Source: Membranipora membranacea (taxonomy: Eukaryota; Bryozoa; Gymnolaemata; Cheilostomatida; Membraniporidae). Taken from it: a stretch of 64,000 bases of DNA. Below the pieces are notes generated by a model. That model saw only the letters and a program-made list of their open reading frames with translations, was not told the origin of the DNA and did not search any database. The stretch lies in the NCBI GenBank assembly GCA_914767715.1, contig OU612074.1, forward strand, positions 5,161,501-5,225,500, read 5' to 3'. A program made the position numbers and the translations under genes. Shown here piece after piece: positions 1-11,837 of this stretch. Each line of letters begins with the position of its first letter. Position 1 is the stretch's first letter.

Positions 1-148
1 ATAGGACGCCGACGGGTTGGTGAATGCCGATTCACCCAAGCTGTGACCGTTTGAATTTTGGGTGATGGTTAGTCACACGTTCCAAGATAAGTCTCCAAAC
101 ACAATCAGAAATCTCCAGATCGTGAGGATGATCGGTCTAAATCTGTGT

Positions 149-1035
149 TACAAAGGCCAGAAGAAGGGGAAAAATTTCGCCATAAAATCTTTAGGCTGCT
201 TATTATTTTGCAAATACAAGAAATTGCCGTTGATTTTTCCCCAATATCTGTATGAGTTTACATTTGGCTTCACATAATGTAAAAAAGCAGTTGATTTCCA
301 GAGTCCTTTGGCACAAAGAGTTGCATCAGCCATGCCAATCTAGGAATAGAAACTAGCACCACCACGTCGAAAGCCATGGGGCGTAAAATGCTCAGTGGCT
401 CCACAATGCAAAAGGAACCGACGTAGTTAATTTGCGAAGGTGGAGGCAGACAAATCACATAACGGGTCCTCTGAATTCATAGCATGTTCTTTCAGATACC
501 TCTTCAAATTTCGAACGGGGCAGATGGCCTTTTCATTAAAGGCGTAGACTTCACTGATACAGGGACGCTGGAATGTTTAAAAGATTTAAAATGTATGATC
601 AAAATTTTGAGTATACAACTATATTTTTTTCTGCGTAACTGATGGGAAGGTGGCGAAGGCGCATGGCATGCCTCACTAGGTCTCAGCAATCCAAAAAAAC
701 ATAGGGTAAACAGTGCACAGACGGTGGTTGAAAGCCCTGTTCGGCCTGGTCCTAGGGGTCTGGGTTTTAAACACTCCTCTGAGTATTAATTGTAGCCTTG
801 GTGAGTCAAAGTTTATGGCCAAATCGCTTGCTTTGCAATAAAACCGAATGGCGGAGAGGCTAGATCTTAAGGCCTTATCTCCCAGGCCAGAGTTTCTCTG
901 TTGTATTATAAATAGTTCTATAGTGCGAGAACTAAACTTATCTAGGAAATTGTGTCTGCCACATAACTCCTCTAGTCGGCCCAAGACTCTGTTGTAGGCT
1001 TGTCTAGTGCTGTCACCAATGGAAGCCATAATCAT
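149..1035 (-). pseudogene. Decayed tyrosine recombinase (DIRS/Crypton-like)
   Basis: Remnant of a tyrosine (XerD-like) recombinase of the kind carried by DIRS/Ngaro retrotransposons and Cryptons. The first part (about 1035-700) reads as an alpha-helical core-binding domain, starting near 'STRQAYNRVLGRLEELC' and containing 'LRSSLSAIRFYCKASDL'. After a frame change comes the first catalytic arginine box, 'FGLLRPSEACH' (about 690-650). A further frame change leads to 'AICPVRNLKRYLKEHA' (about 540-490). The second box, 'HGFRRGGASF' (about 345-378), has the H-x-x-R pattern, and 'LWKSTAFLHYVK' holds the candidate nucleophile tyrosine. At least two frameshifts and two in-frame stops (one about 341-343) break it. 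Order and spacing of boxes fit the family; the exact element class is inferred. No reverse transcriptase or split direct repeats were seen, so it may be a fragment cut by the window edge. Confidence 0.8.
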
Positions 1036-1127
1036 ACAGTCAGCCTCCTGTTCTAGGGCTCGAATTTCTGCAAAAAACCAGGTACGTATTATATTTTTGA
1101 CTTGGTTAATACACCAACAAAAAGATA

Positions 1128-1201
1128 ATTTTGAATTCCGTGTGTATGACGCAGTAAATCAGTAAAACAATACACTGCGTCATACACACGGAATTCAAAA
1201 T
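1128..1201. repeat. Perfect 28-bp inverted repeat (hairpin)
   Basis: Arms 1128-1155 and 1174-1201 are exact reverse complements of 28 bases around an 18-base loop. The arm contains GAATTCCGTGTGTATGACGC. I saw no clear target-site duplication. It could be a small MITE or the stem end of a recombinase element lying next to it. Confidence 0.9.
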
Positions 1202-2035
1202 AGCCTTCGCAATACAGTAAACACATTATGAGCGGATATAATAGCGATCCAATATAATAATTATGAGCATAGGTGACTAGTCCTGTGTACATCAAAGGTT
1301 AACTGAGTGCTCTTAGCTGTGATGTAAACAGTACGCAAACTCGATGACTAGTGAATATTATGATTTCTGTCACAGATAGGTTTGGTATGCGTGACAAGAT
1401 AAGAGGACTGCATTCTATTGTTAGAAATGTCAGATCGAAGGCTTATAGTCCATTTATAGAGTATTTAAATTGTATTATCTGCTAAAAATAGCAACAGAAA
1501 TGTCCCTTGCGCAAACTACAACACCGTTTACCGACCCCTAACGCCAGCACTATCTAACATCGTTACAGACAACATACTCAACAATGAAAATCCCAGGTAT
1601 GAGCTCTGGTTCTGCACCACAGGGCAGTCAGCAGCCCCTACACCCCAATGTATGCAATAAACAGAATTGATATGGGTAGCTATGTTTTGTTTATAACCTC
1701 ATAGAAATTGCGTAACTTTTTTATGTATTGAAAGCCATAATTTGTTTTTATAGAAGGCTGCATATGTATTTAGATTAAAACAGACAAAATATAACGGTTT
1801 ATTTCTAAAAAAAATAATACTTTAATGCATTATTTTTCCCAATAATATATTTTATTTTAGAGTATTGACACCTGGCTAATCATATTGGGTATGCTTGTTA
1901 CTGAAACAAAATGGTGGAACAGAGTTTGCAATTGAAATAGTAAAAGTTTTCTGATTTAATATCTATAAACAGCATAAAAATTTAGAAGGAGTACATCATT
2001 ACGCATCGCATATCAAAATCAACTTTTGTGGTTGT
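1202..2035. other. Non-coding stretch, no gene seen
   Basis: AT-rich sequence with no open frame of note and no match I can see to exon 1 of the transporter copies. That absence matters because transporter copy B begins just downstream without its first exon. Confidence 0.6.
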
Positions 2036-2141
2036 CTGCTACTTTAAATCCGTGTTTAATAGCTCAGCTCCAATGACATGGAAAAATTTATTGGTAACAT
2101 CAAATATTTGTTTTAAGTTTTTTGATGAATTATTCCGATAG

Positions 2142-4173
2142 GACCATGTTCAGTCTTGTTGTCAAGATCGATCAGTATGAGGAAGATACAGCTGTTGGGA
2201 ACATTTCTGGCATTTTCTGGACTTGGACTCAGTGGGTTTGCTACCAAACCCTGGCATGTCGTTTTACTCTTTGGAGTGGTGAGCGGTTAGTGTTAATATA
2301 GTTAAAGATTGTCTCATTGAAAACATTCATTAATTTAAAAGAACTGAAGATTATCAGCCAAGGTTGAGTTAAATATTCCTCTTTGTTTTCAACTTCTGAT
2401 ATCCTACTTAAAATTTCAATATATATATATATATGTTATATGCTAAGATTAAGTCTTTACTTCTCATTGTTGACAGGTGCAGGGTTCTCTCTGGTTAGAG
2501 GAGCCGTATTCGCCGTCTTAGTTTATCATTTCGACAAAACAAAACTTCGTCTCGCAACAGGTATTGTACTTTTAGGACTCTCTGCTGGGTTTTTGATCAT
2601 ACCCATGCCAGGTGGTTGGCTGTTTGCTACCTACGGATTTAACAAAGGAATGTTCTTACTATCACCTCTCATGCTGGTCCATCTTCTCGGAGTGATATTT
2701 TATTCACAAGATGGCAGTTCTGTCTCGAAAGAAAACCTTCCGGAAAGCAAGGATATCTCTGAGAGCATGAAACTTCTGGCAGCTGATCTGAAGGTGCTGT
2801 ATAAATCCATATTATTCAAACTAAAAACTGATAAAGTTTGATAATGAAAGCTTCGGGACAGCCTTATAATTTTTTGAGCAGCAAAAATTAAGAATCAAGC
2901 ATTTTCAAGCAGTATTTTCTCCAAATAGACAGATGTGACTTTCCACCATATCATAGTGTGTTAGACTATTTAGTGACCCCCAGCATTATCTCTAAAGACT
3001 AATCCAGATTTAATGAGCAAACACATTCCCAACTGCTTTCTGTTTCAGGTCTGGGCATACATATGGAACGGATTCTTCAGAAAGTTTGGAATGGCTGGAT
3101 TTTTTACTCTCATTGAGAAGTTTGCAATGACCAACCTGTCTCTGACCCTGAGCGAGGCAGGAAGTGGACCGGCCTTGTTTGTAGTCATGCTGATGATTGG
3201 TAATATTTTTATCCTGAGAACACATGTCCTAAAAATGGAGTACAGTACCCTATTACCGTACTCTATCTCAACAACTGCGGCAGGAGTGTTTATGATCATA
3301 GTAGTTCTAGTAGCGAGTAAGGTAAGGCAATATCAGCATCAATATGAATAATAATTGTCAAGTTACATTATAGGACAACTTGATTATTCTAATTAAAGTT
3401 CTTATGTGAATGATCATATTTATTATTTAAATTGATGTAATCTACTATAACTTAAATTTATTTCAACTTTCTTCATCAATTACAGACAAGTTACCTGGTG
3501 ATGTTCAGTGGGTGTGGTTTATGCTACGGCTTACTGACAGGAAATATAATTAATTTGGCATCAGAACTGGTTGGTCCTGGTGACATGGCATTAGCTCATG
3601 GACTTATGTCATCTATGCAAGGGATCGGAGGTCTTACTGGTCCACCATTAGCAGGTAATAGGCTGATATGAGCTATCAAAGTTTTCAAAGACCTTTTTTC
3701 CAAAACTAGATTCATTTGCTTACATTGATTCTGTTGAACAACCACGTAGAGGTTTACACCTGAGTATGCTGGTGCTGGAACAATCAACTTGGCAAGCTGC
3801 CCAAGTGGAAACCCGGACCCACAACTCCTTCTGCAGCAAACGTCTGGCGGTGAATAGCAAGGGCGCTAACCTATTATGCTATCTCACCATCCCCATATAA
3901 AGAATTGGCTGAAGCGCAAACTATGCAGCCATCTATTCACTACTCCGAGGTATTTAGGTCGAAGGCTGATCACTAACATATTGTTTTATTATTGTAGGCT
4001 ATTTTGCAGTAAATATAAGTTTGAAATCTGGTCTTGTCCTCTCAGGAGTTTTTGCTTCCCTCGCAGGCATTGTCACTGGATTGGTCACGCTGACGAGAAT
4101 TATCAGTGCGCTTAAAACTAAGTGTTACACACAGGACACTAAACATATATCAGAGTCTGGATCTGTTGATTGA
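2142..4173 (+). CDS. SLC16-like monocarboxylate transporter, copy B (exons 2-6, 5' incomplete)
   Basis: Exons: 2142-2285, 2477-2793, 3049-3321, 3486-3654, 3998-4173 (stop 4171-4173). They are the same lengths as exons 2-6 of copy A (144, 317, 273, 169, 176 nt), all open and in matching phase. Predicted role: proton-linked or facilitated transport of a small organic anion across a membrane by a 12-helix MFS carrier. Family evidence is the helix-5 motif 'YHFDKTKLRLATGI', like the MCT pattern YF.KRR.LA.G, followed by many hydrophobic segments. Exon 1, with the start and first helices, is not found in the 2.1 kb to the left; similarity to copy A begins about 2036. It may lie outside the window or be lost. 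Exon 3 has a weak donor (AAG/GTGCTG); reading through it would give a stop after 16 codons. A poly(A) signal AATAAA is at 4434-4439. Substrate is unknown. Confidence 0.8.
3786..3893 (-). repeat. tRNA-derived SINE in intron 5 of copy B
   Basis: On the minus strand there is an A-box-like TAGCATAATAGG and a degenerate B-box GGGTCCGGGTTTCC at tRNA spacing. The same element sits at the same place in copy A (about 39680-39790), so it predates that duplication. Confidence 0.55.
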
Positions 4174-4433
4174 AATTGTGTTTTAATTTAATTAAAGGTT
4201 TAAGTCCAGCCATTCATAAGCTAAGTCCTAAGCTTGGTAAATGTGAATATCCTAAACCAAAACAATCACATAAACCAGGTTTTTAACACACATGATAGTG
4301 TGCTCATTTTTTTAGGCTGTCTTGCCCCCTGAAGAGTGTTGATGAATTTTTCTGTCAAATTCATTTCGACTTTGAATGTTCTTATCTTTTTCAACAAAAG
4401 AAAATCATGATCAGACTCATGACAATAAAGCTT

Positions 4434-4439
4434 GCCATT
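4434..4439 (+). terminator. Poly(A) signal of transporter copy B
   Basis: AATAAA about 260 bases after the stop codon, in a context shared with copies A (40337) and C (about 14741). Confidence 0.5.
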
Positions 4440-4679
4440 GTATCATAGCAATACAGTGTAATCGCTCTTGCTTATTTTCACCTGCATAACTGATAAGCCA
4501 ATTTTGCTTTCATTTCATTATCAAATCTTTTGGATAAGCAGAAACAGAAAAAATATCTTTATCGAGTAACTTGCTTCTTTGCATGTTATTATTTACACAC
4601 TGAGGAGCTAAATGGTAAATGCATTCTATTAGACTGTGGAAACTGTCACATGCTATAGCAAGGCCATAACCAATTGCAC

Positions 4680-5285
4680 TCTCTGATTTGCTCAGTATTT
4701 GATCATGATTTGAAAACTATGAGATTGAAAGTTTCAGAAGTTGCGCTTTTGAGATTTTTATCAATATCATTTTACACAGTATTTTCCCTGGCGTGCAGAT
4801 GGTTTGCGTAAACAGGCCATTATTTGAGGAAATTGGGGAGTGTAAAATGTGATAATGTACAAAATAAACAACCTATAGCAGCTAACAGGGGATCAGAAAT
4901 ATTACATGCCATCTAGATGAACAACTAGTTGGCTGCTCCTGTCAAAGAGCGGGACAATTTCCAAACATCTCTCATTGGGTTTGGTTTGCTATTATTTTTT
5001 CATATTATGGTTCAAATTGCAGAGTTCGCTGTGTGTTTCTGTAACATGTTTGCGCCTAGCTAATAGAGTTATATACTGTTTAACCATGTAGGACCTTGTA
5101 ATCCATATTGGGCTATCAGCTATACTTGTAGATCGTGTACTGACATGTCAGTTCGGTCAGGTGCTGCCTCTAAACAGTCCAACCCTCTGGTATCAGAATC
5201 ACCCACATCACACCAAAACACAGCCGATATTGCATTACAAAGTCATTTACCATCATCATCTCTCCTGACACAAATAGGTCCATGG
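4680..5285 (+). repeat. Dispersed repeat with inverted copy at 46830-47425
   Basis: This segment is repeated in inverse orientation at about 46830-47425 and in part at 40560-41075. About 5095-5280 it has an open frame (with 'SNPLVSESPTSHQ') that is kept in the inverted copy, but is broken in the 41 kb copy by a base loss and a stop. It could be an exon of an unknown gene or part of a transposon; no domain was recognised. Confidence 0.6.
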
Positions 5286-5554
5286 TGTTTGAGAGTCAAA
5301 TGGCCTATTAGGTGGATTAGGTGATAATTGGACTGTTCTCATTTAACTCAAGTAGTCATCAATGACATTGCAAAGTTCAAGGTCACATGACCTGAACTTA
5401 CATGTGTAATTTTAAAGTGATTTTAGCCCAAAATGTTCACACAAAGATAAATTTTTAACTGTCGTTAACTTTCAGAACACAGTGGTCTCATACATAAAAT
5501 CATACTATTAGAGGAGACATGACACCTATACTCTTTTCATATCTTTGTAAAGCT

Positions 5555-8153
5555 CCCGCAACCAACGATCAGTTTTACATGGCGTCCTGTTAAGGTTAAT
5601 TATTAATCAATCAATAATTAAACACATACATCTGGGGCATGAGTATAATTAGTCGATTTCATCTTTTCTTCTCGGTGAAAGTTCTATTAATGACCAATAA
5701 CTGGTTATCTAGACTTAATATGGGCTAGAAGACATCAATCAGATGCCCAACGATGTGGCATTCTAATCCGATGGCATTAGGCATATCCTTTGTACCAGTG
5801 AAAGAAAGTTGGTTAATGATAATCAATGTACAGCCCATGAATACCGATTATTCCCTTACTCAGCTGTTCCAAATGCATGAGTGTTGCTCTTAACTTAATG
5901 CATTTTCAACCATACCTTAAGTTGTGCACACATTCTAACCTATTTTATAATGAAGGGAACAGTTCATGAACCTAACCTTTATTTATGTTTATACATAACC
6001 GTAAAATGTCTGATCCCTTGCTAATCTAATTTTTTGTTATGGTCAAATACCTGGAAGGTTGATTTCATATCGTCGCAGATTATGATAAGTGATTCAATAT
6101 TTCAATAGCAATTTCTGATAATAGGATATGCAAGTTAAAAGTTACAAGTTTACAATGTGATGGTGGGAACAAGGCACATCTAATAAATAGCTTTAGTGTT
6201 GAAAGTTTATTAGTGTGGTTGTTGATGGCGTGTTCGAAGCCCCTTATGAGGTTTCCTGTGTTGAGTGAAATTAAGCCACAATAATGAAAATAATATGCCA
6301 CCATCGTAAATCATGGTGTAATGAGAGGCAGTCTTTGAATTTCAGCCTGAATGCAGGATACATTGGGATATGGAAAACTGTCGTTCTTGCTCGAAATTAC
6401 TCTGCGTTGCAATAAAATTTGCAATATGGTGGTACAGCTCATAGCTATGAGCAACTCCAAAGTAAACAATGGTTGAAATGATGTAGAATAACGATTAAAT
6501 TGCTTTTCTCTCACACAATACCTATACCAGAACCTATATTTCCTGCTAAGCATCAAAACTGAGCTGTTTAAACAGTGGTAGGGCCATTTCTCCTAAGTGC
6601 CTACCTATGAAGCTTCCTACTTAGCTGGCTGTATCAATTTAAACTGGAGTGTTTACAGTCAGCAGAGGTTTAAGCCTGCAAACAGTCAATACACCCATTG
6701 AAATCGTTCAATGTTTGTAGGAGGGATCCGTTCCGTTCTTCAGTCTTCCTTTCCCTAAAATCTAGGTATCTTATGAAGTTGAGGGGTGGGGGATTCACGA
6801 AAATAGCCATGATTGAGATTTGAGTTTGAAGACTGCTGATGCTCACAGATTTTGGTTAATTGTATTCGTGACAGTTGGTTTTACACCTCTTCCTGTTGCG
6901 TTATTGTGACTATTGAGGCTATTATTTACCACAATTGCAGTCTGATACTGGAAAACTCCTACAAACATTATACGATTTCAATGGGTATATTGACTGTTTG
7001 CAGGCTTAAACCTCTGCTGACTGTAAACACTCCAGTTTAAATTGATACAGCCAGCTAAGTAGGAGAAATGGCCCTACCACTGTTTAAACAGCTCAGTTTT
7101 GATGCTTAGCAGGAAATATAGGTGCTTATAGTATTGTGTGTGAGAAAAGCAATTTAATCGTCATTCTACATCATTTCAACCATTGTCAACTTTGGAATTG
7201 CTCATAGCTATGAGCTGTACCACCATATTGCAAATTTTATTGCAACACATAGTAATTTCGAACAAGAACGACAGTTTTCCATATCCCAATGTATCCTGCA
7301 TTCAGGCTGAAATTCAAAGACTGCCTCTCATTACACCATGATTTACGATGGTGGCATATTATTTTCATTATTGTGGCTGAATTTCACTCAACACAAGAAA
7401 CCTCATTAGGGGCTTCGAACACGCCATCAACAACCACACTAATACACTTTCAACACTAAAGCTATTTATTAGATGTGCCTTGTTCCCACTATCACATTGT
7501 AAACTTGTAACTTTTAACTTGCATATCCTATTACCAGAAATTGCTATTGAAATATTGAATCACTTATCATAACCTGCGACGATATGAAATCAACCTTACA
7601 GGTATTTGTCCGTAACAAAAAATTAGATTAGCAAGGGATCAGACATTTTACTGTTACGTATAAACATAAATAAAGCTTAGGTTCATGAACTGTTCCCTTC
7701 ATTATAAAATAGGTTAGAATGTGTGCACAACTTAAGCTATGGTTGAAAATGCATTAAGTTAAGAGCAACACTCATGCATTTGGAAGAGCTGAGTAAGGGA
7801 ATAATCGGTATTCATGGGCTGTACATTGATTATCATTAACCAATTTTCTTTCACCGGTACAAAGGTTTTTGCCTAATGCCATCGGATTAGAATGCTAAAG
7901 TGGTTCTGTAAATGAGGTGGCTGATTAAAACAGGCACTCTTATCATATGCCACATTATTGGGCATCTGATTGATGTCTTCTAGCCCATATTAAGTCTAGA
8001 TAACCAGTTATTGGTCATTAATAGAACTTTCACCGAGAAAAAAAGATAAAATCGACTAATTATACTCATGCCCCAGATGTATGTGTTTAATTATTGATTG
8101 ATTAATAATTAACCTTAACAGGACGCCATGTAAAACTGATCGTTGGTTGCGGG
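5555..8153. mobile_element. Long-inverted-repeat (fold-back) element, 2.6 kb
   Basis: Left arm about 5555-6723 and right arm about 6956-8153 are reverse complements over nearly 1.2 kb, around a 232-bp unique centre (6724-6955). Outer ends match from CCCGCAACCAACGATCAG (left) to its complement ending at 8153. The arms differ by scattered substitutions and small insertions: about 55 bp near 7895-7950 in the right arm and about 25 bp near 6597-6621 in the left. No transposase-like frame is visible; open frames in the arms (for example 6311-6556 minus) have no recognisable domain. No target-site duplication was clear. Sequences related to the inner part of the arm lie at 20200-20560 and 36250-36660, so this belongs to a dispersed family. 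It may be a non-autonomous fold-back DNA transposon or a palindromic duplication. Confidence 0.85.
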
Positions 8154-9436
8154 TCTTGCTCCTTGGATCAGTGCCCGAGGTGTGCTCTCGCATGCCTGCA
8201 TATTTAGAGTAACTTGACACGGCAAACAGCAGCCACCCTTTCATCTCAGCATTACAACAAACTATGCTGTCCCTAAAGGGCAATAACAACTGTTGCTAAC
8301 AATGGGTTTTTGTAGATGTCAGTGTTGCATGAGTGCTGTAAGACATGTCACAGAGAGCAACTGCCGCACTTCTCAGAACACAGTGTTAGTTTTGACTATG
8401 TACCTTAAATACTTTTAATCACGCAACATGGCCTGCACCAACATGCCTTCTAGTAGGCCTATGATGTCTTCATTAAACTGGCTGATGCCTATAGAGAAAA
8501 GAGTCAGGAAGATTCAACCGCTCATGAATTTTTGCATTTGATGATCATGATTTCACTTAAGAGATTTGTTTTGTTCCCGATCCTCGTTTGATTTTTGGCC
8601 AAAAAAACCACATGCTAGGTCTGAATAAATGCACTTTACTTGACATCAATGAGATTTTCTCTGTGGGCTGAGCTTTCCTACTGATCTTTAAAAAAAATGT
8701 TAATCTTTAACTGAGATATCAAACCAACCTAGTGTCCCTTTGCTGGCATCAATTACTTTAAATTATTCGCTCGGATATTACAAAGTGATAAATCTTTGGT
8801 TCAATAGTTCAGTCATCATTTCACCATACACTTAGCACATGGTGAGTTTGTGATGCCATCAGAACTCTAGCCAATATGGAGTTCTAAACTGCAATTGATC
8901 ATATGGTAAGGGAATAACATCACCTTGCCTGGGGATCAGAATTCACCTGTCATATAAATAGATATTTGATCAGGTATCATACTTTATGACCATGTGAAAA
9001 CATGATAACAGGTACCAATCATCAAGAATAATACAAATTTGCATAAATAAACACTTCAGGAGTGATCAAATTGTCATATTTATTCAAAATTAGGGATAAT
9101 GCACTGTTCTCTATATTTAGTATGTTGTCAATGTCAACAATCTATTTCATGGTCTCACCTGAATCAACACAGCTAAAATAAAGTGGTCTCATCAATCAAA
9201 GTAGTCATCAAAATGTCGGTAAGAGATGTTCAAAGTGCAGCTAAAACTGTGATTTATCTCCCCCAACAAAGAGAGGCAGTTTTTAAGGAAAATTTTAATA
9301 TTTATTTATGCTCAAACTGTTAATAGTATCTTATTAGATAATCGATAGCAGAGCACCAACAACTTGGACAAAACTGTTTGCCCCTTTCAACATCAAAATA
9401 TTGAATTGTAAGTTATTGAATTTACTATTTTGACAG
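8154..9436. other. Non-coding; right end is remnant of transporter intron 1
   Basis: No gene seen. From about 9085 the sequence resembles intron 1 of copy A (37130-37496), for example around the shared text CACTGTTCTC and the 'AAGAGAGG' purine stretch. No exon 1 of the transporter is detectable. Confidence 0.5.
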
Positions 9437-10506
9437 GACCATGTTCACCCCTGTTGTCCAGATCAATAAGCATGAGGAAGATTCAGCTGTTGGGAACGTT
9501 GCTTTCATTTTCCGGACTTGGGCTTTGCTGGTTTGCCACCAAACCCTGGCATGTTGTTTTACTCTTTGGAGTAGTTAACGGTATTTGTAGCTACAGTTAA
9601 AAATTGCCTAGTTGAAACTCATCATCTAATCTAAGGACTGACAATGATTGGCAAAGGTTGAGTTAAATACTCCTGTTTGCTCACATTATACAACAAGAAT
9701 TTAATTTTCATTTTTATCAGGTGCTGGGTTCTCTCTGATTCGTGGAACCTTATTTGCAGTGTTAGTTTATCACTTCGGCGAAACAAAACATCGACTCACA
9801 ACAGGTATTGCGCTGTTAGGACTTTCTGCTGGGTTTTTGATCATACCCTGCAAGGTGGTTGGCTCTTTGCTACCTATGGATTTAACAAAGGAATGTTCTT
9901 ACTGTCACCTCTTAAGCTGGTCCACCTTCTCAGAGTGATATTTTATTCACAAGATGGTAGTTGTGTCCTAAAAGAAAACTTTCCAGAGAGCAAGACTTTC
10001 TCCCAGAGCTTAAAACTTATAGCAGTAGATCTGCAGGTGAGATTACATCTGCAATTTTAAATACCTTTTAAAGTAGTTTTCCTGTTCCTGAATTCCAGCA
10101 CCGTTGTCATGTGAACAGTCAAAATAACAGGGTGACTCTAAAACCCAACAAAAAGTTGGTCATTCACCTTGCAACCACTACCATATATATCATGATGTGA
10201 TGGTTTGCTGTATTACTCAATAAATCAAATATTCCAGATAAAGACTGACTCACAGCTAGGAAAAACATTTAATGATAAAGGCATTCAAACTTTGTAATGA
10301 TGTTTGAACAGCACACTTTGAGCTTTTAATTTTCTAGCGCTTTTGTCATCAAAGAAATGCATGTGATTTCCCACCCTCAAGTCAGATTTTATCGACCTAA
10401 AATCATACTGATTTTTGTTTTCAGCTGTTCGAATATGTATTGTGGTCAACTAATCGCTGATACCAGTTTGTTACATACACACATCAAATAATCTCAGAGT
10501 TTACGT

Positions 10507-10583
10507 AGCCTGTCTTGACAAGTTTGTTCAGTTGGTGGGGGAACAAATCCCCATCTAGCGAACAAAGCTTGTCAAGACAGGCT
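10507..10583. repeat. Inverted repeat, 16-bp perfect arms
   Basis: AGCCTGTCTTGACAAG at 10507-10522 and its reverse complement at 10568-10583, with the stem partly continued inward (TTTGTTC/GAACAAAG). It lies between the transposase gene and exon 3 of pseudogene C and could be a MITE or near the left end of the Harbinger element. Confidence 0.8.
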
Positions 10584-11223
10584 AGAGTTGATTTAAAACA
10601 ATAAAAACACTGTACATAGCCAACACAGCAAACAGTCTCACGTATCACATGAGTTGATGTAAAAACAGCACTGTACATAATTGACACTACAGAATCGTAA
10701 GATTTTTATAATATACATTGAAGACTAGAAATCGAAACAATTATATGTGAATTTAAGCAATAAGCCATAGTGATTGTTCATGTGAAAATGCTAGCAGTCT
10801 AAACTCGGGTTACATGTCGCTCTTGCCATGGCACAGAGCCCCCATTCGAAAAGTAATGAATGAACATTTCCCGAACATCAGTAGCGGAATGCTGGGGGTT
10901 ACGATGATTTGTTGGGTCTATCTCCCCCATCACTTGCCCTTGACCCTCATTCCTTCATGCTCCCGGAACAACATTCCCATTAATATCCACGTTGTCAGCG
11001 AACCCGGGTGGACAGTAGTTGACACATCTCTGAGATCTTAGGAAGTTGTGTAGAGTACAACATGCTAGGATGACTGACTGCGCATTCATAGGAAGCATAA
11101 TGAGAGGGCTCCGCAGACATCTCCAACGGGAAACCATGATACCGAAGGTATTCTAAAATGATAACAAGGAGATTTTTTAGTAAATTGGTTATCAAACTAT
11201 GTACTATGCTAACATATGAGTAC

Positions 11224-11283
11224 TATAAATTATATATATGTAATAATACTATATATACATACACATATATATATATATATATA
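11224..11283. repeat. AT dinucleotide microsatellite
   Basis: Interrupted TA/ATAC tract within the last intron of the transposase gene. Confidence 0.8.
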
Positions 11284-11675
11284 GATATTGGTATGATAGG
11301 GGATTTTTTATCTTAGACACACGTCACTCAAATGTTTGCTGTTTTTGAATACAGTGCACAACTAAGCCCATCATGTATTCTGCATGTATCCTACAAAAAA
11401 ACTACAATTTGAATCAAATCAATCATCATGACTAGCAATTTACCTCAATTGTTCTTCTGGCTCTTGAGAGCCGGTAGTTGAACACCTTCTTTGGTAAGCT
11501 GTCCAAGCTCCTTCCTGGTATGGGCCTCTGCAGCCATGTTTTCAGAGGGAAAGCTTCATCAGCCACAAATGTGAAAGGTGCCACCTTATCACTCCCTGTA
11601 AATATAATAGAGTCAAACTCATTTAAACTTCAGCCAATGTCTCTGCATATAAGTAGAATTAAAAAAGGGGGGGGG

Positions 11676-11837
11676 GTGTAGTATTGAGCAAAAGTCAGAT
11701 TGTTACTCAGCCTAAATTTCGTTGTGGATCTAAAGTGCTTGGCTCAGTTAAAAGGGTGTAGCATTGAGCAAAAGTCAAATTTTACTCAGCCTAATTTGCG
11801 TTGTGGATCTAAAGTGCTCGGCTCAGTTAAAAGGGTG
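11676..11837 (+). repeat. Two tandem units of about 79 bp
   Basis: The unit GTGTAGYATTGAGCAAAAGT and its continuation to GCTCAGTTAAAAGGGT occurs twice in a row with few differences, inside an intron of the Harbinger transposase. Confidence 0.8.

Larger units (their letters stand above)
2036..5155 (+). repeat. Segmental duplication, copy 1 (partner 37395-41075)
   Basis: Nearly identical to 37395-41075 in the same orientation, through exons 2-6 of the transporter, their introns and about 1 kb of 3' flank. The partner carries an extra 530-bp insertion in intron 5. The left breakpoint lies about 100 bases upstream of exon 2. Confidence 0.9.

Noticed and set aside
6311-7330. Similar open frames on opposite strands at 6311-6556 and 7080-7330
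   Set aside because: They are the two arms of the fold-back element read in opposite directions; no domain and no reason to call a gene.
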